Assembly (NCBI GenBank): GCA_003024985.2
Contig: PXIH01S0006191.1
Length of the DNA stretch: 15,354 bases
Reading direction: 5' to 3' (one strand)
DNA from: Euperipatoides rowelli
Lineage: Eukaryota; Onychophora; Udeonychophora; Euonychophora; Peripatopsidae
Shown here: piece after piece, positions 7,278-15,283 of the stretch
Layout of the letters: each line of letters starts with the position of its first letter
Numbering within the stretch: the first letter of the stretch is position 1
Made by a program: the position numbers and the translations under genes
The notes under the pieces: generated by a model
Seen by the model: only the letters and a program-made list of their open reading frames with translations
Told to the model about the DNA's origin: nothing
Databases searched by the model: none

Positions 7278-7313
7278 CTAACTACAAATAAATAGAAAAA
7301 GTGGAAGACTTAC

Positions 7314-7373
7314 CTGTGTACCTTGTGCAAATATATTAGTCGTTTTCAATATATTATACGCTGCCCATTTCAT
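7314..7373 (-). CDS. first coding exon of a host gene, mitochondrial-presequence-like
   Basis: ATG at 7373-7371, in a fair context (purine at -3), opens 20 codons: MKWAAYNILKTTNIFAQGTQ. They end exactly at a consensus donor, CAG|GTAAGT (7316-7308). The peptide is basic and hydroxylated with no acidic residue and could form an amphipathic helix, as mitochondrial targeting sequences do. It lies just downstream of a CpG-rich region with NRF1-like sites, and NRF1 in animals drives many nuclear genes for mitochondrial proteins. Two short upstream frames (7488-7462 and 7436-7413) precede the start. Reading through the donor meets a stop after 11 codons. I do not recognise the protein family. The exon call rests on the donor, promoter context and composition, and is an inference. 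Confidence 0.45.
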
Positions 7374-7575
7374 ATCCTTTGAGCACGTTTTTTTTTTTCT
7401 TTCTTTTAATCGTTAATCGTTTAACACCACTGTCATAATTCAAAAACTGACGTTAAAAAAATCACTTTATCAATACCGACGTTTCCATAAGTACTCAATT
7501 GCGCATCGCAGGTGAGCATTCAAACACCGGAGACATTAGAGTTGAAATACTAAGCGCATGCCCGCAGGCGGGTTA
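7374..7575. promoter_or_regulatory. CpG-rich promoter region with NRF1-like sites
   Basis: CpG is rare in most of the window but frequent here. Two sequences resemble the NRF1 site YGCGCAYGCGCR: AGCGCATGCCCG (core 7554-7561) and TTGCGCATCGCA (7499-7510, lacking one base). A dyad cccgcaggcggg lies at 7561-7572. On the minus strand this region leads to the exon at 7373. On the plus strand a consensus donor CAG|GTGAGC lies at 7511/7512, so a divergent transcript with a non-coding first exon is possible. No TATA box stands out, as expected for a CpG-type promoter. Confidence 0.45.
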
Positions 7576-7990
7576 GAATGATTATTTAAAAATTGAAACA
7601 GATTGCGTGGAGAGAAATTAAAAATAGCTAAGATATTTTAAAATAGAACCAACACTTTATTAAGATAACTTGGGTAAACTTGTCATTACTATAATGAAAT
7701 ATAAATGTTAGCTACTACGGGTTTTTTATTAACTTTTATTAATACGGTTTAATATTCATTTATTTATTGGATTTTTAATTGATCATCTGGGTATTGACCT
7801 AGGGTGCGTTTGTAACAGCCTTTCCTAAATGTACAATTGATTGAGTAATTAATTAATTAATCAATTTAATCAACAAGGTTGTGATTTTATTTCAAGTTTG
7901 ATTTTGTTAACTTTATTAATAAAATATCATAATAAACTTGGAAAAAAAAATAGATAAAACTTAGGAGAAAATATTTTATTCTTTAATGTA
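7576..7990. other. AT-rich spacer, no gene seen
   Basis: The only structure is a palindromic AATT array: ttgatt (7837-7842) and aatcaa (7859-7864) flank gagtaattaattaatt. No coding sequence follows the plus-strand donor at 7512. Confidence 0.5.
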
Positions 7991-8190
7991 TTAATATTAT
8001 ACACTTTTATCTGCTCTTACATCTTTCATCCACATAAATTTTATCAGGCTGGATGTGCAAAATGAAAGGGATGTCTATATTCAACTGTGAAGCCCCACCT
8101 TTTAAATTTTTATATCAATCTGATAGAATTTGTGTGGCGGAAATTAATTTATTTCATAATTTTAAGTCAGATAAAAGTGTTTAATATTAA
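7991..8190. repeat. 200-bp foldback element (MITE-like)
   Basis: The ends are inverted copies. Sequence 7991-8013 (ttaatattatacacttttatctg) and 8168-8190 match at 22 of 23 positions when reverse-complemented. A second pair inside, ccacataaattttatcag (about 8030-8047) and ctgatagaatttgtgtgg (about 8121-8138), continues the fold. Both outer tips begin with TTAA, which again allows a TTAA target preference. It encodes nothing and its interior (caggctggatgtgcaaa, 8045-8061) has a relative at 8781-8797. Confidence 0.6.
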
Positions 8191-8233
8191 ATAAAACCTA
8201 TATTTTTTTTTCTTTTTACAAAACAGTAGAAAA
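8191..8233. other. short spacer
   Basis: A T-rich link between the foldback element and the 180-bp repeats. Nothing else is seen. Confidence 0.5.
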
Positions 8234-8680
8234 TAAGCCCATTACACAGGCATCAACAATTTTCCAAAAATAGTTCCTAGATGGCGCTGTTACTGGCTTT
8301 GGAACATGGCTTCGAATAAGCCTGTAAGCCTGTTACACGGCATCAGCCCGTTACATGGGCATCACTCACTCTCTCTCTCTCTCACATAAGAGTTATGATT
8401 CTTAATCCTTAGTTCTCGGGCCGATAAACCTGTTACAAAGTTTCTGTAAATAGTTCCTAGATGGCACTGTTACTGGCTTTGGAACACGGCTTCGAATAAG
8501 CCCGTTACATGGGCATCAAACATTTTTAAGCCTGTTACATAGGCATCACTCTCTCTCTCTCATAAGAGTTATGATTCTTAATCCTTAATTCCCAGGCCAA
8601 TAAGCCTGGGAATTAAAGTTTCTAAAAATAGTACATAGATGGCACTGTTACTGGTTTTGGCAAATATTGGTTTCAGAACA
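8234..8680. repeat. about 180-bp tandem repeat with internal (CT)n, 2.4 copies
   Basis: The marker tagttcctagatggc recurs at 8271, 8451 and (as tagtacatagatggc) 8629, giving periods of 180 and 178 bp. Each unit contains, in order, atagttcctagatggcRctg, a ttactggctttggaaca block, one to three copies of an 18-19 bp motif (gcccgttacatgggcatca), a CT microsatellite, and a cataagagttatgattctta block. The 19-bp motif is itself a rough palindrome and occurs at 8237, 8328, 8346, 8500 and 8530. The unit is richer in GC and CpG than its surroundings. A further copy, same orientation, starts at about 15284 and runs off the window. Confidence 0.85.
8277..8288 (+). promoter_or_regulatory. CTCF-like core motif in each repeat unit
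   Basis: CTAGATGGCGCT fits all 12 positions of the CTCF core SYAGRKGGCRSY. The second unit (8457-8468, CTAGATGGCACT) also fits. The third (8635-8646) lacks one position, and the copy at the right edge (15325-15336, CTAAATGGCGCT) lacks another. Bases upstream of the core do not fit the extended site well. Binding is an inference. Confidence 0.35.
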
Positions 8681-9178
8681 CACTCTTTCCAATTAATATA
8701 TAGGATGGTATTAAAGAAAATTTTCACTAAGGTAAAATGTGCAACCTATATTTACTAATATTAACAAATCTCTTTTTGGTCAGATTGGATGTGCAAATCT
8801 GCCACAAACATGATTGACAGACGTAAGTTAAAGTTATCAAAATCGGCCCTTAGCAAAAGATTATTTCACCTCTAGATTATCCAAGGGTTCAGGGTTATCA
8901 TAAGGTTAGGACTGTAAAGAAAATATATGAATATTGTTGAGAAACAATACTAATTTCACATGCTTCTACGTTTTAGTTGTCATGCAGCTCCAACGTTAAT
9001 TATGTTTTGTGGGAAGATAACAAAATCTGACCCTCTTTTTATTTATTTTTGACTACCTGGAATCAAATTCGGAACCAAGCTCAACTTCTGGTATATATGT
9101 CTTGACCAGATTAATCGTTTGAGTTGTTGGCATAAATAAATAAATAAATAATCTCACGTCCAATCTGCAAGACAACAA
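8681..9178. other. spacer; possible decayed inverted-repeat element
   Basis: No gene is recognised. cagattggatgtg (8781-8793) and its inverted relative cacgtccaatctg (9154-9166) could be the eroded ends of a 386-bp element. An (ATAA)n microsatellite lies at about 9132-9151. Confidence 0.35.
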
Positions 9179-9418
9179 AACTATTTTTATTCCTTAGAGA
9201 AACTAATTAGTCAAATAAGCAATTTATTCCTATTTATGTCTCCTAGTCTTACTGATTTTGGGCTTAAAATTGTTCCTGTAGCATTACCTTTAATTGATTA
9301 TTCTCACTTCTATGTTTAACATTAATATTTCCAATCGTTGTCTCTTTTGTGACAGATTGGAAATACATCAATCATTTATTCTTTGAATATATCCATTTTA
9401 TATCAATTGGTTGGATAA
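9179..9418. other. T-rich spacer upstream of a decayed reading frame
   Basis: Short open stretches occur but none holds together. A splice-acceptor-like sequence (cgttgtctcttttgtgacag) ends at about 9355. It may be the upstream part of the element decaying at 9419-9970. Confidence 0.3.
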
Positions 9419-9970
9419 CACTTTTGCACTGGCATACACATCATCCTAAAAAAAATTCAAAATTTCTACAGGACAAACAGATCTGATCAAGCAAAATTTG
9501 AGCATTTTGATTGGTTTATTCTATATTTGGAAAGGACCATGTGGTCAAATTTGTCAATGGATAGCACTTATTTACCTCAAAATTACCTTATAGAAATTCT
9601 ATCAACTGGATCTTAACTATACGCTGCTGTGGCTAATGGCCTGTCCGAGCTTTTTAATCTCAGTTATTAATAGTATATTTTTCTGCGAAAAGATGGGTTT
9701 TAATCAAATATTTTGTGCCAATAAGTTTTTATTTACTTCTTTGGAGTATCTAGTTTAGTTGGATTAACATTTGTCAGGCAGATCACCTCGCTTTGTTCAA
9801 GATTTTTTTGCTCGATCTATTTCATCTTGTGGAATCTATTAAATAAGTTTAACTTCACATGTGTATCAGGCAACATATATCTGCTAACTAAAAAAAGGTT
9901 GTTTCTCACTCATATTGGGTTTTATAATACAAATGTGTCATCAAATCTATTCTCCTTTACAGATTTTTAA
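9419..9970 (+). pseudogene. decayed protein-coding remnant, possibly a tyrosine recombinase
   Basis: One reading frame is open for 65 codons (9419-9613) and, after one TAA, for 17 more. It is lost for about 55 bases, then open again for 81 codons (9725-9967). The first part is mixed in charge (FYRTNRSDQAKFEHFDWF) and not a simple product of T-richness. YLIEILSTG, stop, LYAAVANGLSELF (about 9587-9652) follows the pattern of the helical core-binding domain of tyrosine recombinases, where (N/F)-x-L-x-x-L-x-x-x-G-x-x-Y-x-x-I/V-x-x-x-x-x-x-LS-x-x-F occurs. LVGLTFVRQITSLCSRFF (about 9755-9808) could be the start of the catalytic domain with its first arginine. DIRS/Ngaro and Crypton elements carry such enzymes in animals. 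The family call is tentative; the second half is T-rich, which favours chance openness. Confidence 0.35.
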
Positions 9971-10223
9971 TGAACGAACTGATCTAGGCCTTGATCATTA
10001 ATGTAAAACACTTACACATGCTTTTCAAAAGTGTGGTTTCGGGCATATTGCTCTGATAGCTATAATGGCTGACTTGTTATTTTTTTCTTATTCAATTTCC
10101 TCTGACTGTGATAATGATTCATCTTGTTCATGATGTGCCTAACTATAACTCTATATCATTGATAGCAGCTACAATACATACTTGCTTTACTTCTACTACT
10201 TATTTAAATCATCCTATATCTAA
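9971..10223. other. probable leader of the plus-strand LINE
   Basis: No conserved motif is visible. A frame beginning at 10108 is open to 10310 but lies in a different phase from the 2A-containing frame. It could be a frameshifted N-terminal piece of ORF1 or chance. Confidence 0.3.
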
Positions 10224-10985
10224 AAGACAAGACATAAATTTTCATTTTATAAAAAACATTATTTTGCGTTACCATTATCATTATCTTTTAAATCATTTAT
10301 ATGGCTAAGTCTACTTTTGCTTCTCTCTGGTGACATTGAGATCAACCCTGGTCCTCAAACTATTATTGTTACCCAGGATAGCTTTGATCTTCTGCTTAAG
10401 TGAGTTGGAATAATCAAAGCTAGGTCAGTTAAAGTTGATGCTATTGGCAATCAACAACAGCAGATTATTGATAAACAAAATGTTATTACTGCAGAATTGG
10501 ACTCTGTCTTTCTACAGGTAGAGTCAAATGTTGTGAATTTTGATTCTACTAACAAGCAAATTACTTCAATGGCTCTGGAGATACAAGATCAAGTCTTGTA
10601 CTTAGATGACCGAATAGCACAGCTTGATATTTCTGCAAGAGAGAACAATTTGTTGCTTTTTGGAGTTTCTGACTCTGCTGGTATTATGATTAATGATATT
10701 ATCTCAATAGTTGGATTTTTTTTAACATTTCAAATTGGATATTATCATTGCCTCATTTAGATTGGGTAAATTTTTATCTGGTCGGAACCAGCCTATTCTT
10801 ATCAAATTTGCATCAAAACTTTATAGAGACTATATTTTAAACAATCTCTGAAACTTAGGGCTCATCTTTATCTCTAAGTCCATATCTCCTTAAATCCATA
10901 TTATTTGCTCAAAACAAACTTAGGAGTGCTTTTGGAAGTCTTGACAAACCCATGAAGTTTGCATTGAATACTGTAAAAATTTGCG
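10224..10985 (+). pseudogene. ORF1-like protein remnant of the LINE (coiled coil + RNA-binding region)
   Basis: After the 2A motif, the same frame (stop at 10401-10403) continues with a Gln/Ile/Val-rich heptad-like stretch from about 10404 to 10630 (SNVVNFDSTNKQITSMALEI), as in the trimerising coiled coils of LINE ORF1 proteins. LDISARENNLLLFGV (about 10623-10667) matches the RRxNLxIFGVPE block that opens the RNA-binding region. A frameshift moves RLGKFLSGRNQPILIKFASK to another frame (10759-10818), which matches the RxGKxxxxxxRPIxVxF block. After a further shift, NKLRSAFGSLDKPMKFALNT (about 10915-10974) gives the C-terminal block. ORF1 normally binds element RNA into a particle. Confidence 0.6.
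10311..10355 (+). other. 2A-like ribosome-skipping peptide at the ORF1 N-terminus
   Basis: The frame reads LLLLLSGDIEINPGP. This matches the 2A consensus D(V/I)ExNPG|P, with the Leu-rich segment before it that active 2A sequences usually have. Known 2A peptides make the ribosome skip the bond between the final Gly and Pro. Such sequences are established in several non-LTR elements of protists and invertebrates. The upstream frame is open from 10224 (after TAA at 10221) and a stop follows at 10401, so the present copy is a fossil. Confidence 0.75.
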
Positions 10986-11199
10986 ATGATATCTACAGAT
11001 ACAACAGTTCTTTTGGATTGTGTTCAGTGTATTCTGACTCTCAAAGATAGTGTCACAACCTCAATAAATGCTACTCATTCTACTGCATCATCCACACAAA
11101 TCCATGTATTGTTCAACACCACTACCCAATATCAATTGTCCCCTTCACCTGCTTCTTTCCCACCAACTTCTAAAACTGATAACATTGATTCTCTAACCT

Positions 11200-11870
11200 T
11201 TGGAAGCACTGTTTTGCATTCTTATTGCCAGAATGCACACAGTGTTCTAAAGGATTTGAATAATTTTCATGAATCTTTATCACTGGATTATTTTTCCATT
11301 TACTTTATCACTGAAACATGGTTATCTTGTGACTTAACTGATGCTCTTTTTGCAGGTGTCTACTGTCTAAACAGTATATCAAAGAGACAGACAATCACTG
11401 GAAGGTGGCCTTGCTATAACCTGATTATAAAACCAGTCTCGTTTTTTCATCTAAAACTTTGGAATTACTATGTATTAAACTCAAGCTACTACGATCAAGA
11501 TACTATTTTGTCCTTATTTATCTTACACCACCTGTTAAGATTTAGCTTGTTGACCTCTTATTCTCTGTTTATCAAATCATTTTTCAAAATTTAAACCCAA
11601 TGATAAAATTAGCCTGCTTGGCGATTTTAATCTACCTCTCTTTCTGATGATGTAACACTATATGTGTTAAATATTATGTTATCTTTTGGTTTGTGTCAAT
11701 ATTAGATTTTTCCAATGAGAAATAATAACTACCTAGATCTAATATTTGCAAATTTTGAGTTTGAGATTGATATGGGACATGATAATTTTCACTCTGATCA
11801 TAAATCCTGTTCTATTGATTTTGAATTAGATAACACTTTTGTCCAGGGATTTGTTAATACCCAGTTTATT
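11200..11870 (+). pseudogene. APE-type endonuclease remnant of the plus-strand LINE
   Basis: This is the target-site nicking domain at the ORF2 N-terminus. Readable blocks are HSYCQNAHSVLKDLNNF (about 11219-11269; relatives have NARSxxxKxxxL) and YFSIYFITETWLS (about 11292-11330), with the catalytic Glu in ETWL. A frameshifted GGLAI lies near 11404. LLGDFNLP (11614-11637) carries the GDFN catalytic motif, and YLDLIFANF plus SDHKSCSIDF (11730-11823) carry the SDH motif. Four catalytic signatures survive, but in at least three frames. A stretch before 11200, Thr/Ser-rich, is the ORF1-ORF2 junction and shows no motif. Confidence 0.7.
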
Positions 11871-12487
11871 TATAATTATAGAATAACTAATATTGATTAT
11901 TTGAATAGATTGTTTCTCTCTATTGATTGGGTGTTAAACTGTATAATCTAAATACTAAGTCTGCTTGTGAAAGATTTCTTTATCTACTTGGTATCAATAT
12001 AGCTAAAACTACCCTTAAATTTTGTATCAATAACAAGTCCGCAAAACTCTTTTCCTGGTTCAATACTGACCTTAGTAGAGTTTTATATTGTAAAAGAGCA
12101 ACCCATAGGATTTATCTTGAAAACCAATCTGATTTTTCCTATATTCTCTTTAGTGAAACTCACACTTATTTTTTACACCAATATTAATCCACTAGGAGAT
12201 CCTACCTTCAGCAACTAGTTGCTCATAGTCACAATGACAATAGGAACTCTATTTGGACTTTCATAAAATTCTCTAAGGTTAGTGCTAAAGATATTATTTC
12301 TTGTTGTATGTTTTTGGTGAGATTCCTCTCAATGATTTAATGAGCCATTCGCGGTTTCACTTTAATTAGACCAAGGCGAGTATAGTGCATAGCAGATCAA
12401 TTTCAGAATTATTTTATTAGTAATTATAACACACACTCTAATTCCAAACCAGGTGTTATTGATTATCCCAATCCTGCAATTGATGTT
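11871..12487 (+). pseudogene. endonuclease-RT linker of the plus-strand LINE
   Basis: A broken reading frame shows the linker features of such elements: WFNTDLSRVLYCKRATHRIY (about 12058-12117), corresponding to the W-x-x-x-L-x-x-x-x-x-x-K block, then SNSTRR-like and IWTFIKF pieces (about 12250-12275). Several stops occur and the region has no catalytic motif. Confidence 0.5.
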
Positions 12488-13290
12488 GATGATTTGAACA
12501 GAGCTATGAGTAACTTGAAAAACAGTTATGGATCTTCATTTGATGGTATTCTTTCTTCTATACTTAAGCAAATTATCTCTACTATTGGAACTACTTTAAT
12601 TTTCTTAATTAATCAATCTCTTTCTACTGGTATTTTTCCTGATTGCCTTAAAACATCTATCAATATTCCTAAACATAAAAAAGACTCTCACCCTCTAATT
12701 AAAAATTACCAACCTATTTCCAATCTTCCTACTCTATCTAAACTGAATCCTTGTTTACAACCATCTATATACTGCCATCAAACCTGATCTCTCTCCATGT
12801 CAGCATAGATTTCTTAAGGGTTGATCTACCCTTACCAATCTATCTGTATTTATGCTTTATCTTACTAAACATCTCTCTATAGGTGGTCAGGTTGATGCTG
12901 TATATTATATTTATTTTTCCAAAGCATTTGGCATCATTAGTCATGAATTTCTTATACACAAATTGAGATCCTTCAATATTGATCATACTACTCTGAGATA
13001 TATTGAAAACTACTTGACTAAAAGATTTCAGATCGTTAAATCGTGGGACTTTCTATTTTCAATCGCAAGTTCTCTCTGGTGTGATACAGGGCTCTATTAT
13101 TGGACCTCTTCTTTTTAATCTTTATGTAAATGATCTTCCTGTCCATTTGAATACAAATACACTTTTGTATGCTGATGATTGTAAACTTTTTTCTGTAATT
13201 GATTCTATGATTGATCAAATTAATCTCCAGAATGACTTACATATTTTCACGACTTGGTCAACAGGTGGGCTTTGATTGTTAACTATAACA
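12488..13290 (+). pseudogene. reverse transcriptase remnant of the plus-strand LINE
   Basis: RT blocks in order: LNRAMSNLKNSYGSSFDGI (12494-12550 area) matches the K-x-x-x-S-x-G-x-D-x-I block. IFPDCLKTSINIPKHKK (12630-12680) and NYQPISNLPTLSKL (about 12704-12745) follow. Motif A at 12897-12938 reads DAVYYIYFSKAFGII: the polymerase aspartate expected before FSKAF is Tyr (12912-12914) and the second Asp is Gly (12930-12932). GVIQGSIIGPLLFNLYVNDL (13080-13139) has Ile where GVPQGS has Pro. YADDCKLF (13168-13191) keeps both active-site aspartates. Frame breaks occur near 12760-12850 and 13030-13080. Loss of the motif-A aspartate alone would abolish polymerase activity. Confidence 0.75.
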
Positions 13291-14050
13291 AATGTTATAA
13301 AATCACTTATTCTAATAATAAAACATCTCTAATCTCACATATTTTGTTGATAATCTTCTCCTAAATACTTCAACTATTAAAGATTTAGGCTTTAGGCTAC
13401 CCTTACTAAATCTCTCAGTATATCTGAGCACATTTCTAACATCACTCTTAGATCCTCTATGATGCTAGGCTACCTCAAAAAATTGTGTATGGGTATCTAC
13501 AACTGCAATAAGTAAGATAATTCAAGTATATTTTATTTTAATTCGACTGATTTTAGAATATTGTTCCCCACTATTGCAGCACTGCACCAAGTCTGATAAA
13601 TGGAAAAATTGAGTGGATCCAGTATATGTTTCTACTATATTTGTCTTGCATGCTTAAACTTAATATTATCAGCTTGTCATATCAAGAATTATGTGTGTTG
13701 TTTAAAATGCCAACTCTATAGTATAGATATGCACTTTGTTCTCTTTTTAATTTTCTGCACAATTTAATAAATTACAATATAGACTGTAATATTCTTAGAT
13801 GATCAATTACATCTCGTTCCTCTCAATTTCATCATACTAGATTCTCTTTAATATTTGATACTCCCTATTCTCGAAATAACCTTATTCTTAATAATCCCAT
13901 AATCTATTATATGAAAATATGTAATTTTTATAATATTGATAAATTTGATGTCCAACTTAACGAGTTTTGTCCTCTTTGTTACTCAAACTTTTCTATTCTT
14001 CATGACTTATTCTCTGATATCAAATTAGCTGTTTTTCTATTGGATCTTAT
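13291..14050 (+). pseudogene. C-terminal region remnant of the plus-strand LINE
   Basis: Typical post-RT blocks of CR1/Jockey-type elements are readable: a KDLG motif (about 13380-13392), then SLSISEHISNITLRSSMMLG (about 13410-13469), matching the family's L-x-F-x-x-HI...LG block. ILEYCSPLLQHC (13550-13585) matches the ILEYCSPVW block. A run with RSSQFHHTRFSL and NNLILNNPIIYY (about 13815-13910) resembles the closing R-x-N-x-x-x-N segments. Stops and shifts are frequent. There is no RNase H domain. Confidence 0.6.
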
Positions 14051-14301
14051 TTATCTCTTTTAATTGTCTCCCAATGTTCTGTTTTACACTAATTTTTATT
14101 TTTTATTTTTGTGGATAAACAAATTGTAGTATTCTTAGCTTGCTCTGTTATCTTGCTTGCCCATAATTACTTTTTGCTACTATATATGTTGGTAGTTAAT
14201 TAGTTTAATACTTTTCTTTCTTATGCATTTTACTCCTTTTATACTTTTCTGTTGTTTACAATGTATTTTTCAAATTCTTTTACACTTACAAAACTGTAAT
14301 A

Positions 14302-14345
14302 GGTCTTTTGGACCATTGTTTTTGTTCAACAAAATAAAAAATAAA
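14302..14345 (+). other. 3' end of the plus-strand LINE: hairpins and AATAAA tail
   Basis: ggtc (14302-14305) pairs with gacc (14311-14314) across ttttg. TTTTGTT (14320-14326) pairs with AACAAAA (14328-14334). Two overlapping-type AATAAA units follow (14333-14338 and 14340-14345). In CR1/L2-like families the 3' UTR ends in a stem-loop next to a short repeat tail, which the reverse transcriptase recognises. This is why I place the element end here. Confidence 0.55.
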
Positions 14346-14997
14346 GAAACTCTGGAAGTCTGACATCATCAATGTTGTTCACCATATTTCTCAAGTAACA
14401 TTTTTTTGTTAGTTTATTAAGGGTTATGTTTTACTCCTTGTGTTTCCTTGAATGGTCTTGTAATGAAAATTGGAAAAACCATCTAGTCCTTCTTTCTTTT
14501 ACTTCTGTCTCTAATTGGTGTGTTACTTCGTTTATTTGTGTAAAAAAAAAAAGATTGTCTTGTTATTTACTCAAATTTAAAGATATACTATCACTAAAAA
14601 CTAATGTAAGACACTCAAGATTAGATATACATTAAAAAAAATTGGTCACAAATAAACTTTAAACTCTTTATTAGAACTGTTTAGTTATTATAGTAATTTT
14701 AAAGTAGTGAATTTGGGAAAGATTTTCTTTGACCATTTTACTTCTGGTAAAACCTGATGTCACTTCTTTCAATGAACACTGCAATGAAGATTGATGATGT
14801 CATTGCATGAATGTGTATGTTTTAGATGTATGACATGTTCATTACATCATTTGTTACAATAAGAATTCTAGTTTTCAATTTTGTTTATTTATATTCTTTA
14901 AAAGAAAATATTTATACAATGTATGGCTGAAAAATATAGTAATAATGAGAATCACTACCATAGATTTACTAAAATAATTTAGTTATTTATTTAAACT
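14346..14997. other. AT-rich spacer, no gene seen
   Basis: tgacatcatcaat (14361-14373) is repeated inverted at 14790-14802. An open frame at 14426-14635 has no recognisable motif. TGATGTCA-like and gatgatgtcattgcat motifs cluster around 14755-14810. Confidence 0.4.
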
Positions 14998-15198
14998 TTA
15001 CAGTTTAATATTGTTGGTACTCTCCTTTTCCATAGCATTATTAAGTTGGCTTTTAATAATATCATGCCTTCATTTGCACCAATCTCTAGGCTTGTAACAA
15101 ACAATTTTTATATCAATCACTGAACTCCTAAGTTTATTGATTAAAATCAAATATAAAACATCTGAAATAAAGTGATCTTTGTTTTCATTATTGTACAT
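14998..15198 (-). pseudogene. possible decayed reading frame, family not recognised
   Basis: On the minus strand ATG at 15198-15196 opens 42 codons to a TGA (15072-15070), and the same frame continues 23 codons to TAA (15000-14998). Residues around the internal stop (IVCYKPRDWCK, stop, RHDIIKSQLNNAMEKES) look protein-like and charged, so TGA may have replaced TGG or CGA. I do not recognise it, and in such AT-rich DNA it could be chance. Confidence 0.22.
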
Positions 15199-15283
15199 TC
15201 CTCAATCCATTGTCAATAAGACAATTAGAACTTAAATGTCAAATGAAATGCTTTATTATTATTATAAGTATTACTAGCAAATA

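Larger units (their letters stand above)
10224..14345 (+). mobile_element. near full-length degenerate LINE, CR1/Jockey superfamily, with 2A-like peptide
   Basis: All main parts of an APE-type non-LTR retrotransposon follow in order: a Leu-rich 2A-like N-terminus, ORF1-like coiled coil and RNA-binding region, APE endonuclease (GDFN 11620-11631, SDHK 11793-11804), linker, reverse transcriptase (YADD 13168-13179), C-terminal block with ILEYCSP, and a 3' end with hairpins and AATAAA repeats (14333-14345). At about 4.1 kb it is close to the full length of such elements. Every domain has frameshifts or stops, so it cannot move by itself. Its wording (LYADDCKLF, GSIIGPLLFNLYVNDLP) sets it apart from the minus-strand LINE at 1440-3795. 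The 5' end may extend left of 10224; target-site duplications could not be identified. Confidence 0.8.

Noticed and set aside
8234-8680. tRNA-derived SINE
   Set aside because: I looked for A-box and B-box promoter motifs in the repeat unit and found none convincing.
10108-10308. 66-codon frame just before the 2A motif
   Set aside because: It is out of phase with the 2A-containing frame and lacks motifs. A frameshifted ORF1 N-terminus is possible but cannot be supported.
13036-13218. 60-codon minus-strand frame
   Set aside because: Antisense shadow of the RT GSIIGPLL-YADD region on the plus strand.
14426-14635. 69-codon plus-strand frame
   Set aside because: T-rich strand, no motif, no promoter or splice context; chance openness is the simplest reading.
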